Origin: Cyathus striatus
Lineage: Eukaryota; Basidiomycota; Agaricomycetes; Agaricales; Nidulariaceae
Direction: 5' to 3'
Length of the DNA: 64,000 nt
NCBI GenBank assembly: GCA_025738555.1
Contig: JAOVFP010000004.1
Location: 2,852,001-2,916,000, forward strand
Shown: one piece after another, positions 23,861 through 37,329 of the stretch
How the letters are laid out: every line of letters starts with the position of its first letter
Position numbering within the stretch: the first letter of the stretch is position 1
The notes under the pieces: generated by a model
What the model was told of the DNA's origin: nothing
The model's input: the letters and a program-made list of their open reading frames with translations, nothing else
Databases searched by the model: none
Translations under genes and position numbers: made by a program

Positions 23861-24989
23861 GGGATGTTGTACTGATTCCTAGTTTGCTCCCCTGACATCA
23901 TGTCATTCATTATATTTTACTTATACACAATTCTATGTGTTGTTCAACTATGCTTTTACTTATTCTTTTACTCATATTATCAAACTTCCTACTGTACTAA
24001 CACATTCCCTTCTTCAAGCCTTTGATATAGGACTTACAATGTGGTGAGTCTAACACTGTAGCCAAACAAGCCTCTGCCAAACAAAGTCAGCCGACCAATG
24101 CATCAGCCAGCACGCATTCAACACACTTCTAGTATTTTCATTTACCTTCCCTTACCTCAATTATCTCTTGTTTCTCCTTCCTTCACCTTTTCTCTAGCCC
24201 CAAGCGTTACTTCAAGTGGAGGATCAAGCATGGCGAATGGGTTTTACCTTTGTCATTCCTCACATGTTGTTATCTAGCATTGGAAGGATAGGGGTTTCAG
24301 GCTGAGGAACCGGGTGTCGTATCTTTGTTCTTCCTATCTCATATAACTTACTCTTTTCTTTACTTCCTATTCTAGTTCTTGTTATTATACCATACTAGGG
24401 CACACGACGGTGCTTGATTTCTGTTCTCTACCGACACTTTGGCGCTCGAAGGATCAATAAGGTGACGATTCAACTCTTCAACGCTCCACGAAGCTGTGCT
24501 GCACCAGCAGCTTGGGCAACTGCAACTACCCTTGGGGAGGGGTAGGACAAGTCATCGCGCCGGCGCCACGGAGCCTCCTCAAGAAACAAGTTGAGAGTGT
24601 CATCTGGTTGGTCTCAAGAATAACCGAGTGTTGAGTCTTCATTTTTACTTACCTTTTGTGTCTCCTCAACGGTCTTTGTACGTATCAAATGACTTTGTAG
24701 TTATATTGTTATTCCTCTTTGGCTCTGACAGCGCGAGAGTACATGTGCGTCATCCAACTTTGTAGTGCAGCCGCTGTATATTATGCGAGTGCTTTGGCAT
24801 TCAAGAATCTTACCTCTTTCTACGGCTTATTCCTTACCACGCAATTATACACCTCGAGCCTTAAGTCAAACGAAGAGTGTCAACGTCCCAATTTCTCAAG
24901 AATTGTTTATTAAAAAGCTAAGTCTTTCTCAACGTTTTATACTAACATTGTTCTTAAGTTTCAAGTCCTGTGGCCAACGAAGAAGGGTT
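23861..24989. other. Intergenic; CpG content returns to normal
   Basis: From about 24.0 kb CG dinucleotides become frequent, in contrast to the preceding 23 kb. Pyrimidine-rich tracts occur near 24120-24200 and 24310-24380. No conserved protein was recognised. A TGGCGCTCG word near 24443 resembles an LTR-element primer-binding site, but no LTR pair was found. Confidence 0.4.
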
Positions 24990-25323
24990 CTTTCGCTAAG
25001 TGTTCTTCAACTCATTCTTCCACACTGGGAACTCCACGATTCTCAATGCACTTGAGAACAACAGCTTTACTATAGCTGAATCTGTTTGTAAAAGTGAAGA
25101 TCCCTCCATCTATCGACCTGGGACAACTGCAAAGGATTGGTTTTATCGTCGGCATAGTAAATGGAGAACCGATAACAAAAAGGTATGTATAATAAATAGT
25201 TCGAAGACCATAGTTATTTCACTGTTATTTCACAGAGAGTTGAAGCATACCTCGAAAGTAGAGGAACTGAACATATCAAAGGTGCAGTCTAGATTTGAGG
25301 ACACATCCGAACATGAACTTTGA
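24990..25323 (+). CDS. Possible small gene or fragment, unknown product
   Basis: A frame reading NALENNSFTIAESVCKSED, then YRPGTTAKDWFYRRHSKW and RTDNKK, is followed by a plausible 53-base intron (GTATGT at 25183 to CAG at 25236). The next piece in phase reads RVEAYLESRGTEHIKGAV. Residue usage and the in-phase intron look like a real coding segment, but I recognise no domain, no start codon is convincing, and a stop lies close upstream. It may be the 3' part of a gene or a relic. Confidence 0.25.
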
Positions 25324-26339
25324 AGTGGCAAGGATGAGTCAATCATAATAATTCCATACTTTTATTAATCGTGTCCATAGATATTGTATATTTTGCTCGT
25401 ACATATGGGGAAAGAAGTGAATGAGATTGAAAATGGATCGAATTATTCATATGATATATTCACCGTTGGTTGATATGGTAAAGATAAAGCTGTCTGTTCC
25501 ACTCGACCAGAGCGTGGAAATATTATCAGATCTTCCATACCATACTGATAGTGCCTTTGGTGTCGTAGGTATTACGTACCTGATATGTAAATAGTGAACG
25601 AACACATATTGCATACGATCGCTACCCCAGAGATTATAAGGCCCTGAATGATTATAAAAATAAAAGTGTGGATGAAGTTCTACGCGGACCACAATAGAAT
25701 TTGGCACGGTTTTCAATCAGTATATGAACGTTATTATTCTAAATTTATAAGGGAGTACAAGACGTATTGCAGTAGCTACATGTAAAATGACGACGAATTT
25801 CATAAAATCTAAGGAGCCAGATCGGCCAGATCATTTGCACATATGGTCTCTGAATCTAAATCTGAAGGTGGTTTTTCGCAAAAAAATCTCATTGGAGCGC
25901 TACACAATTTACTGACTTTGACCGTCCTCAACTATAGGTGGAAAGTAGGTCCTTCGGCAGCGCCGCGCTAAGAAAAACAAACTGACTCGGATTTAAATTT
26001 AGCCTTCATTGAGATGCACCTGATCTTGGCGCAAATGATGCTTCGATACAAGGTAGAACTCAAAGAGAAGAGTGTGCCGACAGTTGAAGGGTTTACGCAT
26101 AAGCCACAGAGATTAGTGGCAACGCTTACAAGAAGAAATAGACCGAGCGGCGACTCGTAGAAATAGATAAACCATAGATTTACGGAGTAGCGAGCTTAGT
26201 CTAGTTAGATATTGGTGACCGATGAGCCAGGTTTCCAGCATAGCAGATAGACAATTGTGATAGCTTTGATGCGTGGCGGGAGAGTGCGCACTGCATATCG
26301 CAGCACTGAGCGAAGTCACCGATGAAAAACTTAAAATGC
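25324..26339. other. No gene recognised
   Basis: Only short frames. A minus-strand frame at 25447-25716 has no stop for 89 codons but matches nothing I know. Confidence 0.4.
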
Positions 26340-28200
26340 AATGCAAAAGTAAACGTCCGCGCCAAACTTTACAGCTTTACAGCTTACACGAACTAAGAAC
26401 TTCAACAAGCCCATCCGCACTTTTCGACACAACCGCCCACTCAGGCAAGAACGTAAGTACCTCCTCAAGGGCAGGTATGTCCCCCCTCTCTTCCCACTCG
26501 CACATCACCTTCCCATTCATCTCCAACTCCCCTCCGTTACACGAGCAAATTCAACATTAACAATCCAGGTGTCGCGCCCACTGCTTCCTCCAATACAGCT
26601 GTACACTATCCATCCTGCATCCCCGCTGAGGCGCGGACAGCGTGCATCGTTATCTTCCGCTCGAGAGAGTAGAGCGCGTATTCGTTCCACACAGGGATAT
26701 AGGGTGCAGGAGATGGTTGATTAGAGCCAGGGGCTGAGATCGAGAGAGACGTGTCGGTGTTTGAAGCATCATTGCCAAACGAGAACGAAGAGGAATTCCA
26801 AGACGAAGGCACACACCACACCCCTTCGTCTTCTCAGGATAGAAATCCACCTGCTCCCCCGAAGACGGAATCCAGGGGACAATCATCCGAAGGTAGAACA
26901 GTGCGCATGTGCGCACAGTAACCATTTTCGACACAAACGAGTTTGACCACGACGAAGTGCCGGACATGGAGAACAAATAAGAATGTGAGAGTATCTCAAC
27001 CCTTTGCGTTTAAGCGGCACACCAATGCTAACTGGGAGCACGAGCTAGAGATGCGCCGTCGTACACACACGCGCACCGCACCAGCGCCAGCAGTGGAATT
27101 TGAAACTGAACGGGGCGAGCAGTATCGCCAGTAATAGACCTAAAAGAGTTGCCGCTACATACACTATAAAGTAAAACAGTGTTAGATAGGATTAGAGAGA
27201 GGAGATGAATTGGCGTTCGCTTTCAACGAAATATTCCCAACTTGCACAATCAAAATCACGGGAAGAACGAAGAGGAATTATAAAATCCACCACGAAAACG
27301 CTCCTTCCTCACCCGCCTCCTTAATCTTCTTCACCTCCCACGCGCTCAACTCGGCCTACGAGTAAGAGGCGTACTGCCATCGGTGTCCTCCCCATCTGAG
27401 GCCCCAGACATCCTTATTTCAGCTACTTGTTGCGAACGGGTGTTATGCGCTTTCAATTGAGGGATTCGACCCCAGCATGCAAACGACGAATACGACAATG
27501 TGCCATATAGTGGCCTAACGCCCCCCTCCCAGCCATGAAAGCACGCTCGCGTGAGGATGTGTGACATTTCGTGGCAGGCTTACGTTGAAGGGCACGGGGA
27601 AGGTTACGTAGAGGAGGAGGGTCGGCCGCCTGTGGATGCACCTTCGAGATTGATGGTGTGCTGGGGATTCTGGACCAGGAGTATTGTACGAATCTATCAA
27701 CGCTGTAAGTGAGGCTGAGAAGGGATGATAAGGAAGAAGGGAAACGCACACATGAGCACCATTCAACCAATCTTCCTCCATCATTAACCACCAGTCCTAC
27801 GCCTACCAAAATACCCCAATAGCTGGATAAGTCTCGCCACTCCCAGCCTATCGTCCGTTGCTTCCGGTGCCCTAGACATAGATCAGCTTGCTCTAACCCC
27901 TTCGTTTTCATATTGTGCTTCCGTGCCGAGGATTGTTGTGAATAGGTATCGGTATTTGCAAGGTTTTGCGGCTGCTAGCGCCGGTATATATTGATCAAGT
28001 TGGATTGGGAAGAAATATAGAGTAGGATCGGGGAGAAAGACGCACGTCCAAGTGTATCAGTCAACCCAATCGTATGGACCACCTCCTGAGCCATACTCAG
28101 CCATGTACCAGATCAGGTGCTTATGCTAGGTGTTGATCCCGAACGCGTCGAACTCTTCGTCGGAGAATTGGACGAGGGTTTCTAGTTCGATGTGCCCTTG
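26340..28200 (-). pseudogene. Vacuolar membrane protease (M28) relic, copy B
   Basis: The 3' end is almost identical to the intact gene: the stretch from GTAAACGTCCGC (26350) through AACTAAGAACTTCAAC corresponds to 40396-40445. Homology then runs through 26660-27170 (C-terminal lumenal domain), 27230-27540 (membrane region), 27560-27700 (domain after the catalytic core) and 27740-27930 (catalytic core, DWLNGAH region). About 0.9 kb of membrane-coding sequence between 27540 and 27560 is missing, and stops and frameshifts are frequent. The left half of the intact gene's core is only vaguely recognisable to about 28200. Confidence 0.8.
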
Positions 28201-30589
28201 GTCTAGAATTTATCCTACATATAAGTAAGGAGATAAAGAGGAAAAGAAGAAACTCGAGAGGGAGAGGGGAACTTCCGCATTTTGAGAAGTTCAGACTCCA
28301 GAGACTCCAGAGAGAATGGCAGTTGGGTTAGGTGCAAGTTGGGTGACAGCGTGGTGGCCCTAACCAAACACGTACGGTGTTCCTAAACCGTATGCCTCCC
28401 TCTTGGTTCAAGGCTTCAAGCTAAAGGCTGAGCCACGCCCCATACTTACCACGTGATGGGTTCATTGTCCCGTCAAGGTAACTCTCATCAACTGAATTTT
28501 GAAATACATGTTATTATCTTAGAAGGTGGAATTTATTGTGGATATTCCACGCACTGCTTTCTTCAAGGGGGTGGATTTATGTGCATGTAATATATATTAC
28601 AAGTATGTATACGTAAATACATGCTAGTAGTACTAGCATAATTATAGGCTACTAAACAATACATCCTACCATCATAACGACTCATATTACCTTGCAACCC
28701 CCTTCGTCTCTCATTTCCTTCCATTAATGACACCCCCCACGACCGTCCGGCTCATAGTGTGTACCACCTCTTCTAACCTCAGCCTGCCACACCCACTCGC
28801 ACATTAATCCCGCTACCGTCGCCACCTTATCACCTCGTCCCCACTACCAACCAATCAAAACCCCTACAACCAGTCCACAACCACCCCAACTTACCCTGTA
28901 CCAACTACCACCTTCCCAATGCCACTGTTACTACTTTAGTGCACTGTAACTGTGCACCCTCACACTCATTCTAGTTACAGCCATCGTTCTCTGATAGCTT
29001 GTGGGTGGTACAACTGGCCCTGGTAAGGTGGGGAAGGATACACTGCTAGGTGAAGTCGTACTTGAACCAGCGGGCTAGTGAATGCGAAGAGGCTGAGGGG
29101 ATGGAGGATACAAGAGAAGAGAGTGCGGTGCTGCGTAGTGTTGATGCGGATGAGGACAAAAGCTGAGATAAGAGCGGTTCCGTTGGTGTTGAATCAGCCA
29201 CTCGCATGGTAGGCTTTCAGTCTCTTTCTGTTATCGAATGAGAGGAAAGCGGAGAAGACGCGAGTATGAACACTTAGCTTAAAAGATTCGTCGGAGTAGA
29301 GCATCTCTTGAAGTCGGAGAGCGACGATGCATGGTGGTAGAGGAAGAGAAAGAATACAATGCGATCCCTGGGAAACTGCGGTATGTTGATTGATCACATG
29401 ATATTATTTGTTATTGTTGGATTGGTCCATGGGCCACGGCGCGCTGCACCGCACAATGGGAGCTTAGAAGGGACATAAGAAAGGAGAAACAAGATGTTCA
29501 GCTTGTATTTAGCATATAATATATGTATCTATAAGAATAGAAGATTTCAGATATGCGCTCACGCAACTTGCTAGTTGCTTGCTACCGGAAATTATTGTCT
29601 CAGCACTATAATAAGCCTTATTTAAGCCTGGATATCACTGCTGTACTACTCTACCCGTGTTTTCTATCATTTTCCGTTCGTACTGAACAGTCTAACATTT
29701 TATTTGTGCATTTTTGACTTTTACAACAGACAATCGACGATTTCCTGTTGCTGTTCTTGCATTCCCACTTAGCTCCGGAACGTCCCACGCGAGATTGAAT
29801 GATTACGTAAGCAAATGTAAAGGGGTGTGGCGGTCCATCAGAACGTTTGGTCGCCTAACGAAGAAGACGAAAATGCGAGGCATACGGTTCCGGTACACGC
29901 TAAACACGACCCAATACGGCCTTCACTATGATAGCCATCCATACTTCATTCCGAGCTTCTGTCTATTACGTTCTACATGATCGCTCTATTTGACCCAACT
30001 CTCCAACTTCACTCATTCAAATTCCACTTGCCTTTTTCCTTTTCCTTCGACAGAACAGCGAACAGGAATATAATATAGACGATCAGATTTTCACTATATC
30101 ACGTATTTGATAATGCTAATGAAGGAGGCCATGGCTTTGATTTCTCTGCTGCTATACTCAGCCGCTAGTGCAGAAGAATCACTATCCCGCTGGGTACTTT
30201 TTGGAATTTTGTAGAACACATCCCTGAGTGTGGAAACAGCCCCCAGTGGCAATAATTGAGCAATACTCCCATCATTGAACTAGCTTTGGCTTTGTCCAAA
30301 GTCGTATTTCCACCCACGTCAAGTCCGCTGAAGCTTTGGAAATGAAGCTAGCGAAACCCGATGATAAAGAAGTTAATCCCTTCGATACATCCTGTTTCTG
30401 TATACAATCTTTTTTAAAAAAAAACTTCCTCCCCTGCTGACATCCCAGACTACTTGTAGATCTACGTAAAACCCAAGGAAGGGAAATCATTTCTCCGTAT
30501 TCAATAGTATCAAGTTCCATAATTTGTGGTAACCCTAAAGAAAGTTTGACATTAGTGGGATACTGCCCGAGAGCTCTGTGACTAACCGT
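28201..30589. other. No recognised gene; GC-mixed spacer
   Basis: No domain was recognised on either strand. A frame at 29714-29980 (88 codons, Arg/Lys-rich) is unconvincing. A run of nine A at about 30416-30424 lies within otherwise unremarkable DNA. Confidence 0.4.
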
Positions 30590-30850
30590 TGCAGGATTCT
30601 CATGCGAAGCTGAATATATCGCAGCATTCGAAGCAGCAAAGGAGTTATCATGGCTCGATCCTTATTCTCCGAGATCGGTCGCCCTCTCACTTCACCTATC
30701 AGACTACTTTGTGACAATCGAGCGACAATTACGGTATCCGAAGACCCTCTGCTACACTCTAGAATGACCACGGCGTACTAGAAAGTAGAGCTGTGCACCA
30801 CTAAGCTCATACCACGAAGCAAGAAGAAATTTATATACAGTAGAAATTGT
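30590..30850 (+). pseudogene. Copia-type RNase H fragment
   Basis: GFSCEAEYIAAFEAAKE matches the RNase H signature of Ty1/Copia polyproteins (S-x-E-A-E-Y). After a one-base shift the translation continues LLSEIGRPLTSPIRLLCDNR, followed by ATITVSEDPLLHSRM, the usual CDN segment. A stop follows near 30770. No reverse transcriptase, integrase or LTR was found nearby, so this is an isolated remnant. Confidence 0.7.
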
Positions 30851-30979
30851 CATAATGAATACAGATTTGCAAAACCAACTTGCATGATACACTGTGGCAG
30901 CTTGTGGTAGTGAATGAATGCTCGAAATGAATAAGAAATTCCACAACCAACCTTATTCATTATGACAATTTCTACTGTA
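30836..30979. mobile_element. 140-bp TA-flanked MITE
   Basis: Perfect inverted repeats of 26 bases (30836-30861 and 30954-30979) begin TACAGTAGAAATTG. Read as TA target duplication plus CAGTAGAAATTG ends, this is a Tc1/mariner-type MITE. The interior (about 92 bases) holds a weaker hairpin (CCAACTTG, CTTGTGG). No coding potential. Confidence 0.75.
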
Positions 30980-32142
30980 GTAGGTGTCGTGTATATATGC
31001 CTTACTCCTCTTCTTTCGATGAATTTGTACATGGCTGCTGTCTGTGCTTTTAGATTCATTTTTGCAGAGTTACAATGATTTGATACCAGCTTTGAGGACT
31101 AGCCATTTTGTGGCTGAAGGGTAATCACTACAATGTATAGTAGAGTAATATTCTCTTGGAATAAAGCGGAGTTAGCGCAATCTTCCCCTATACATTTTGA
31201 TGTCATTATTTCCATCTCGGTTTATCCTCGAAACGGAAAAAGTAAATACATAAGTGATCAATCGATCAAGCTCAAGTGTTACATAGCTACCAAAGGCAAC
31301 TCTATAAATCAACTCTGCTATGTCGCTCGAGAAGGCCATAAAAAGCAAAACCCTCTCGAGCTCTATATAATACCTAAGACTACGCCTACATATCTTAATG
31401 TAACAAGATATATAGCCTGCTGTATAGACAGAGAAAGAGAACCTATTACTACCTTTCAACTCAGTGTGTGAACTGTAAGAATCCGGCACTCGACTTAAGG
31501 CTTCGGTATATAGTATTTTATATCTACCTACTCGCTACAAACGTACTTCATAGTTAGTATTGTCGATTGTAGAATATCAATGGATAGTCTAATTGGCGGT
31601 AGCCTGTGTCGTGCGTGACATTCAGCTCGGTTGACTCGCGCTTCAAGAACCCAACTGACACTTACGAACGTACTAGTACTCTCGCCTTCAGACAGCTTCA
31701 GACACATCATTATTCAAAGCTATACTAGAATATACAAGGGTACATTCAAATTACAAATCTACATCACTAACCTATGTGTATTTACAGGACTACACCAACG
31801 TTAACTTATCGCGAACCATAACTGATATCGTTATCGCATCCTCTCGCCAGAAAAAGCTGATCACATTGTAACTTGAGACAGAACATCAGTCAACAATATA
31901 ATACGATCCGGCGAGTATGGACTCAACAGTCAACCTAGTACATTCTTAATAGGGTTCACACGAGAACTCCGTTGCAATGGCACGTCGCATGTTGAATATA
32001 AATATACACGGAGGATATCATATTATCACTAGTATTCAATATCGAAGTGCATCATGACCTTTAACCCGAAGTAATTATAGTATCAGAGAGGTTGGCACTG
32101 AAAAACTCTTCTGTACCATGCTAGCCTTGAGATAATGAAACG
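30980..32142. other. No recognised gene
   Basis: A plus-strand frame at 31133-31471 (112 codons) and overlapping minus frames lack known motifs. It may hold the promoter of the downstream P450, but no element can be named. Confidence 0.35.
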
Positions 32143-34792
32143 ATGATGAGCGAGAACATTCCTAGTGCAGTGACTTGCCAATCTGCTGTCCGTACTAACC
32201 TGTTTCTGATGTGTTGTGGATTGTCTATCGCTCTTTCAGTGGCTGGTTGGGGGTGTTTAGCTCCGTTTGAGCCGCAAGTGCTAGCGGTTCCCCGTGTAAT
32301 GAGATGCATACATAAAGCGCTACTTCCTTCAGAATGATCCCTCACATTCAAGGTCAAAGATGTTATTCACTTACCTGATATTCCTCTATGCAACCCACAA
32401 ACTTTTGGAATATTATACACTTACAAAGTCGATTAAGTCTGTACTTCAGAACAATTATTATTTCTTCTGTGGTTACTGATCATGTCGCATGCAGAAATTC
32501 CAAGAGATTCGGACAGTTCATTTCGCATACAGGACACTTTGCGGAATTTCTGAACGGTGTACTGGGAATTTTTCCCGACCGCATTCATATATTTTACTAC
32601 AAATATAGCAGTAACACAACTCTCTGGAAAGTATGAAGGTTTGACTAATCCTTTTCAAATTAGAATTTATGGAGGTGGGACAAGACGTTTACGCAGTGGT
32701 AAATGAGACAGCATTATGGTGGTCATCTCTTTGGTTTAAATGGATTATGCAGACTTCCGTGTGGCCTCAGACGGTCCTAAATTTTAATATTGCAGACGCA
32801 GCAATAATCAGGGTACTGTGAAGTGCTTATTTTTGACTTAAAGTGAAACTTACGTCTGAGCCAGAACGTCGTAACCTCACGAGCCCTGTTTCCTAAACCT
32901 GCCCATCATTACAAGATTATTTCATTCCTGGGAAAAAATGTAATAGCTTCAGAAGGCAACGAATGGAAGCGCTTCAGAAGAGTCTGCGCACCAGCTTTTA
33001 CCATGGTAAGTATAGCATACCTTATTAAAAAATTGATATAGTTTTTGAATGACACATCCAAACTTCCAGAAAAATAACAGAATGGTTTGGGATGAGACAG
33101 AAAATGTTATAATAGACATTTTCGAAAATCTATGGGGAAACGAGAAACAAGTTATTCTTGAAAACGCGTTCGACATTACCTTGCCTGTATGCACTGTAAC
33201 CTTTAAATTTTTCTGGTTATGTCTGCTTACTAGATTGTAGATATCTCTCTATGTTATATGTTCAGTTGGTGAGTAGTCAGATAATAAAACTCACTCTGAT
33301 CCGATCTCAGGTATTCTCATTTACTCACTCAGGGTTCGGAAAGAAGGAGCTATGGCATAGACCTGACCACAACGAGGTTCCTAGTGGCCATCAAATGACA
33401 TTTAAAGATTCTATTCGGATTATTATAAACAACATATATCTTTGTGCAGCACTCCCAACTTGGGTTTTAAATCTAGGACCTACAAAGCGGATTAGAAGTC
33501 TCAGAGACGCTATTAAAGAGTTGAAGGTAAGTGAACGTACATAATCATTAATTCTGCTCCCTAACACATTTCGATATGAAGCAACATTTATTTGAAATGA
33601 TTGAAGATAGAAAGAAGATAGGAAAGGGAGAAATGCATGACCTCTTAAGTAACTTAGTCGAAGCGACTTTCGGAGAAGAAGGCTCACATCCATGTGAGAT
33701 GATTGAAGAAGAGCTTATCGGTGAGAAGCCCCGACAAAAAGTGCGAAGATATGTTAATTAATGATCCAATTTAGGAAACATTTTTACCTTTTTGGTCGCG
33801 GGGCACGAAGTAAGCAATCCATTATCCATCCTGTTTATAAGCTATGATACTCATCGATACATCCTATTAGACCATCATGGCCTCAATTGCATTCACGTTT
33901 GCATTCCTTGCGTTGTATCCAGATGTACAAGAAAGGTTGTACCAAGAACTTAAAACAGTGTGCGATGGACGAACTCCGGTGGGTAGTGACAATGCTGGTC
34001 TTTTCAAGGAAATTAACCGATTCCTGAACGTGCATCAGACTTACGATGATATACCTCGCTTGAAGTACATGATGGCGTAAGCAATTATCAAAAGGACTAA
34101 AAATTATATCTAACCGCCGACCGGACGTACCAGGGTCTATAATGAAACTTTGCGTATGATTCCACCTGTGCGTTATTTTCTAGGAATATATATCCTAGAC
34201 TAAAGCTCACTTAATATTGTTTATAGGTACCTGCAATCCCGAAATATACGACAGAGCATACAACATTTAAAGTCGACGACGTACATGGGAATACACAAGA
34301 GATCGTCGTACCCAAAAATTCAAGTTTAATAATCAGTGTTGCGGGTGTGCACTATAATCCAAAATATTGGGACGAGCCAGAGAAGTTCAATCCCGAAAGA
34401 TTTTTGGATAACTGGCCTCGATATGCGTTTATGCCATTTAGTGGGGGTGCCAGGATTTGTTTAGGACAGAAGTTGGTTCACACTTTCTTTACTGCGACTC
34501 ATCTATCCAAATATATCAAACTGACTGCTACCTATGTAATAGGTTTGCTGAGACAGAGACTCTAGCAGTGCTCAGTTTTATATGCTCCAAGTATCAAATA
34601 TCTCTGAAGGACGATACTCTTTATGTCGGAGAAACTTTTGAAGAAAAGAAAGCAAGGGCTCTAAAGTTGTCTGTAGGATTGTCAGTGAAGTACGTATCAT
34701 ACGAACCATTAAACAACTCATTTTTGCTGACACTTTTCAACCTGTATATAAGACCTGTCGGCGTCCCTCTAGTATTCCGACAGCGCGATTGA
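32143..34792 (+). CDS. Cytochrome P450 monooxygenase, first of two
   Basis: Haem-thiolate monooxygenase, expected to be ER-anchored by its N-terminus (a hydrophobic stretch LFLMCCGLSIALSVAGW at 32200-32250). About a dozen short exons. Landmarks: ALFPKPAHHYKIISFLGKN near 32885, SEGNEWKRFRRVCAPAFTM to 33003, AFDITLP near 33170, GFGKKELWHRP near 33335, I-helix FTFLVAGHE-TIMAS split by an intron (33784-33880), ExxR in YNETLRM at 34138-34158, FNPERF near 34388, haem loop PFSGGARICLGQK (Cys ligand near 34457), and C-terminal RPVGVPLVFRQRD ending at 34792. All key residues are present and introns keep phase where checked. The I-helix has AGHETI rather than the more usual AGHETT. The 5' exons (32143-32640) and the region around 32650-32850 are uncertain. 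The substrate cannot be told from sequence. Confidence 0.82.
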
Positions 34793-35399
34793 CTTAAGTT
34801 ATCAGTTTGTGAGCAATATCCCTATTTTATTAATATTGTGTTACATAAACTCCCGGCGCTAGGTTTAAACTTTAGTCAGTGTAGTTTTATGCCACTGTAG
34901 CACTTGATGGACGCTGGAAATGAATCGTTTGAATGCATATTCTTCGCATTGATGAGCAAACATACCGCGACGTACCAGAAAGAAAGCGCACCATCCAAAG
35001 GTAAAACGCTCAAATCATCGAAGAGAAGAACGGTAGCGGCAGTAGTTACTGCCCCATGCGTGAGAGAACCTGCAAGGAAACAGACGAGATGATCTTGCTT
35101 GGGTGATAGATGCCATTGCCTTGAAACAGGTCAGAAAGTAGGAGGAAAGCCACTGGCAACGTCACTTACGTTTCGCTAGTATATTGTCCATTAGGGAGCA
35201 GTTCAGTCATGAGTGTTAGGTTTGATGCATGCCCGTTTGGATTAAGGTGTTATGGATGACCTGCATCGTGTCTTCATGCATCTAAGGAGACTATGCCAGT
35301 GAAGGAGTAGATAAGATCGTACTTCACGGTATACCTCTTCTATTTTCCCTGGTACTATTTTCTATGAGAGTGTCGGAGCGGTGGGAATAGCCAACTACA
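34793..35399. other. No gene recognised
   Basis: Spacer between the P450 and a convergent relic. A Lys/Arg-rich frame at 34904-35092 has no known motif. Confidence 0.4.
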
Positions 35400-36000
35400 G
35401 GTATGGACGTCAGGATGGTCCACTCCCTCTTCGCCAAGTTCACCATCCCCATCGGGAGCCAAGACGGTGTGTTTAAAGTGGTCATAAGACGACCTGTGGG
35501 GTCCCTTGCTTTCTACAGGAGAAGTTCATCAGGAGGAAAGAAAATGTAATATGATGCGAGCAATCCACCCAGAACGCGGATAATTGTCTTTGAGTCGTGG
35601 TCACGTCACATATCCCGCTGTTTCGGGGGCAACACTGAACTCACCTCGAAAGTGTTGAAGTTGCCGTCTCTCTCGAATTTAAGGTTGTCCTCGATCTGGC
35701 ATTGCTTCGCATATCCATATTCCTCGTCGAGTCTCATGATTTACATGGTGTCCATGGTATTCACAACCATGTAACCGATACCGCGTGTACTGGTGAGGTT
35801 GTTTGCTATTCGTCACAGCCTACGGCATCTTTCTCTAGACAGGACTTCAATATGTGCTCAGCTGAGAGCATAAAACAGTATACCATAAGCAGACCATGCA
35901 TGCTATGGAACGTCAGCATTCTCTTGATATAAAAGACGTCTATGAGAAAAGCACCTTGAAAGCCTCGATGTCCGCATCTCTCTTTCCTACATCTGTGGAG
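35400..36000 (-). pseudogene. GH47 alpha-1,2-mannosidase relic
   Basis: Glycoside hydrolase family 47 enzymes trim mannose from N-glycans in the ER and Golgi or are secreted. The minus strand reads RGIGYMVVNTMDTM*IMRLDE (about 35735-35795), QIEDNLKFERDGNFNTFE ending at a GTGAGT donor (35642), and, past an intron, TIIRVLGGLLASYY and LNTPSWLPMGMVNLAKREW (to about 35405). These are the conserved first repeats of the (alpha/alpha)7 barrel. Stops occur after DTM (Gln expected) and after DELLL. Upstream only traces remain (DIEAFKV near 35960), and everything downstream of the second repeat is gone. Confidence 0.78.
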
Positions 36001-37329
36001 ATGTCCAAAACTACTGGAAGAATATACCCTGGTATTGCCTGCCAAGGGGCCGGGAATTCTATGTCATAGCCCCAAAGATACTGCAGCTCCGTGCTGGAAA
36101 GAGAGTTAACGAACACGGAGGTGACTAAATAACCGACTGATATATCATACCTTCAATGACAAAATATCGCTCCTAAAACCACTCGTCAAGTTCCGTCTCA
36201 ATTTTACGTTTCATATCGACGACGACAGCATTAGACTCTTGCTGGGTCCCAACTGGGTCCTCCATCAGGGTCGGGGATGCCTGACATCGTACTGTTATTA
36301 TATCCTTTTAAGAAGATTGCAAGGATCAATCAGATCCGTCTTCAAAGAAAGTTCAGAAAGACACCGATAAGACTCACTGAAAGTAGATGTTGCTCAAGGT
36401 AGCATCCAAGTAGCATGTACTTACTACTTACTATGTAGTCACGGCCACGCCGCGCAGGAAATATATACAATAGAGGAATTGCAGCTGCAGGAAAATGCCA
36501 GGTACACTCATGTATTGATGTCAGAGCGATTTTAGTGTAGAGAGAAATTCCTGAGTGCAGAGAGCAATTCCTGAGTGTAGAAGATAAGGAACCACTGGCA
36601 GAAGGCCTAGCCATGTCGGTTCGACGCACCAGTCACCTGTATGATATTAGTAGCACTAACATGCAAGTTACATGTACAGACTGTACTTAGCAAGTACTTA
36701 GTTACTAGTGCTATGTAGTAAATAATAAATCAATAAGGCCAATTAGCGACAAGGCCCGCTACTTGACATTTTTTTAAAACAAATGTATAATATATGTACT
36801 TAGATTTATTGAAAGTGCGTAAGCAGGTCCTGTTTTGCAAATGATTCCAGTAAACGTCCAGTCATCCTTAGAATAGTACATGCACTCAAGCTTAGCAAAT
36901 AGCTTTATTTCTATTCGCTGAATAAGGCCCACAACTCGCAGCTACAACATCCTCCTATCGACAAACATTTTGTCGATAATGAACATGGTGTGAAATTCTA
37001 ACGGTGGAAAAGCCCGAATCCTGTCGAGACAATTAAAGAATCACACGCGCACACATCACAAGGAATTAACGATGGCAACTACATAAACCATACTTTCAAA
37101 GGAACTCTTATCTTCGTTGTCTTCGACGATGCGGTGGGAGACTCCGAGAAAGCGGTTGGGATAAGGGGATGACCGATATTTCGAACTCGTTTAAACTCCG
37201 CTTCAAGTGATGGGAGGTGTTCGCTCTGACATCTATAACATTTGGTTTTTCATCACCCAAGATAACCCTACTATCTTAAAAGGTAGCGGGAATAACCAAC
37301 TAATAACCGGAACCTTTTTATTATACGGC
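36001..37329. other. No gene recognised; AGTACTTA-rich arms
   Basis: The words CATGTACTTA and AGTACTTAG recur in both orientations between 36410 and 36800 together with GCTATGTAGTA, possibly the ends of an old element, but no clean terminal repeat could be drawn. No protein pattern was seen. Confidence 0.35.

Noticed and set aside
24400..24470. LTR end plus primer-binding site (TGGCGCTCG)
   Set aside because: No matching LTR start, no second LTR, no target duplication and no gag-pol coding nearby.
31133..31471. 112-codon frame after the Copia remnant, possibly gag
   Set aside because: No zinc knuckle or capsid pattern, and not adjacent in frame to the RNase H piece.
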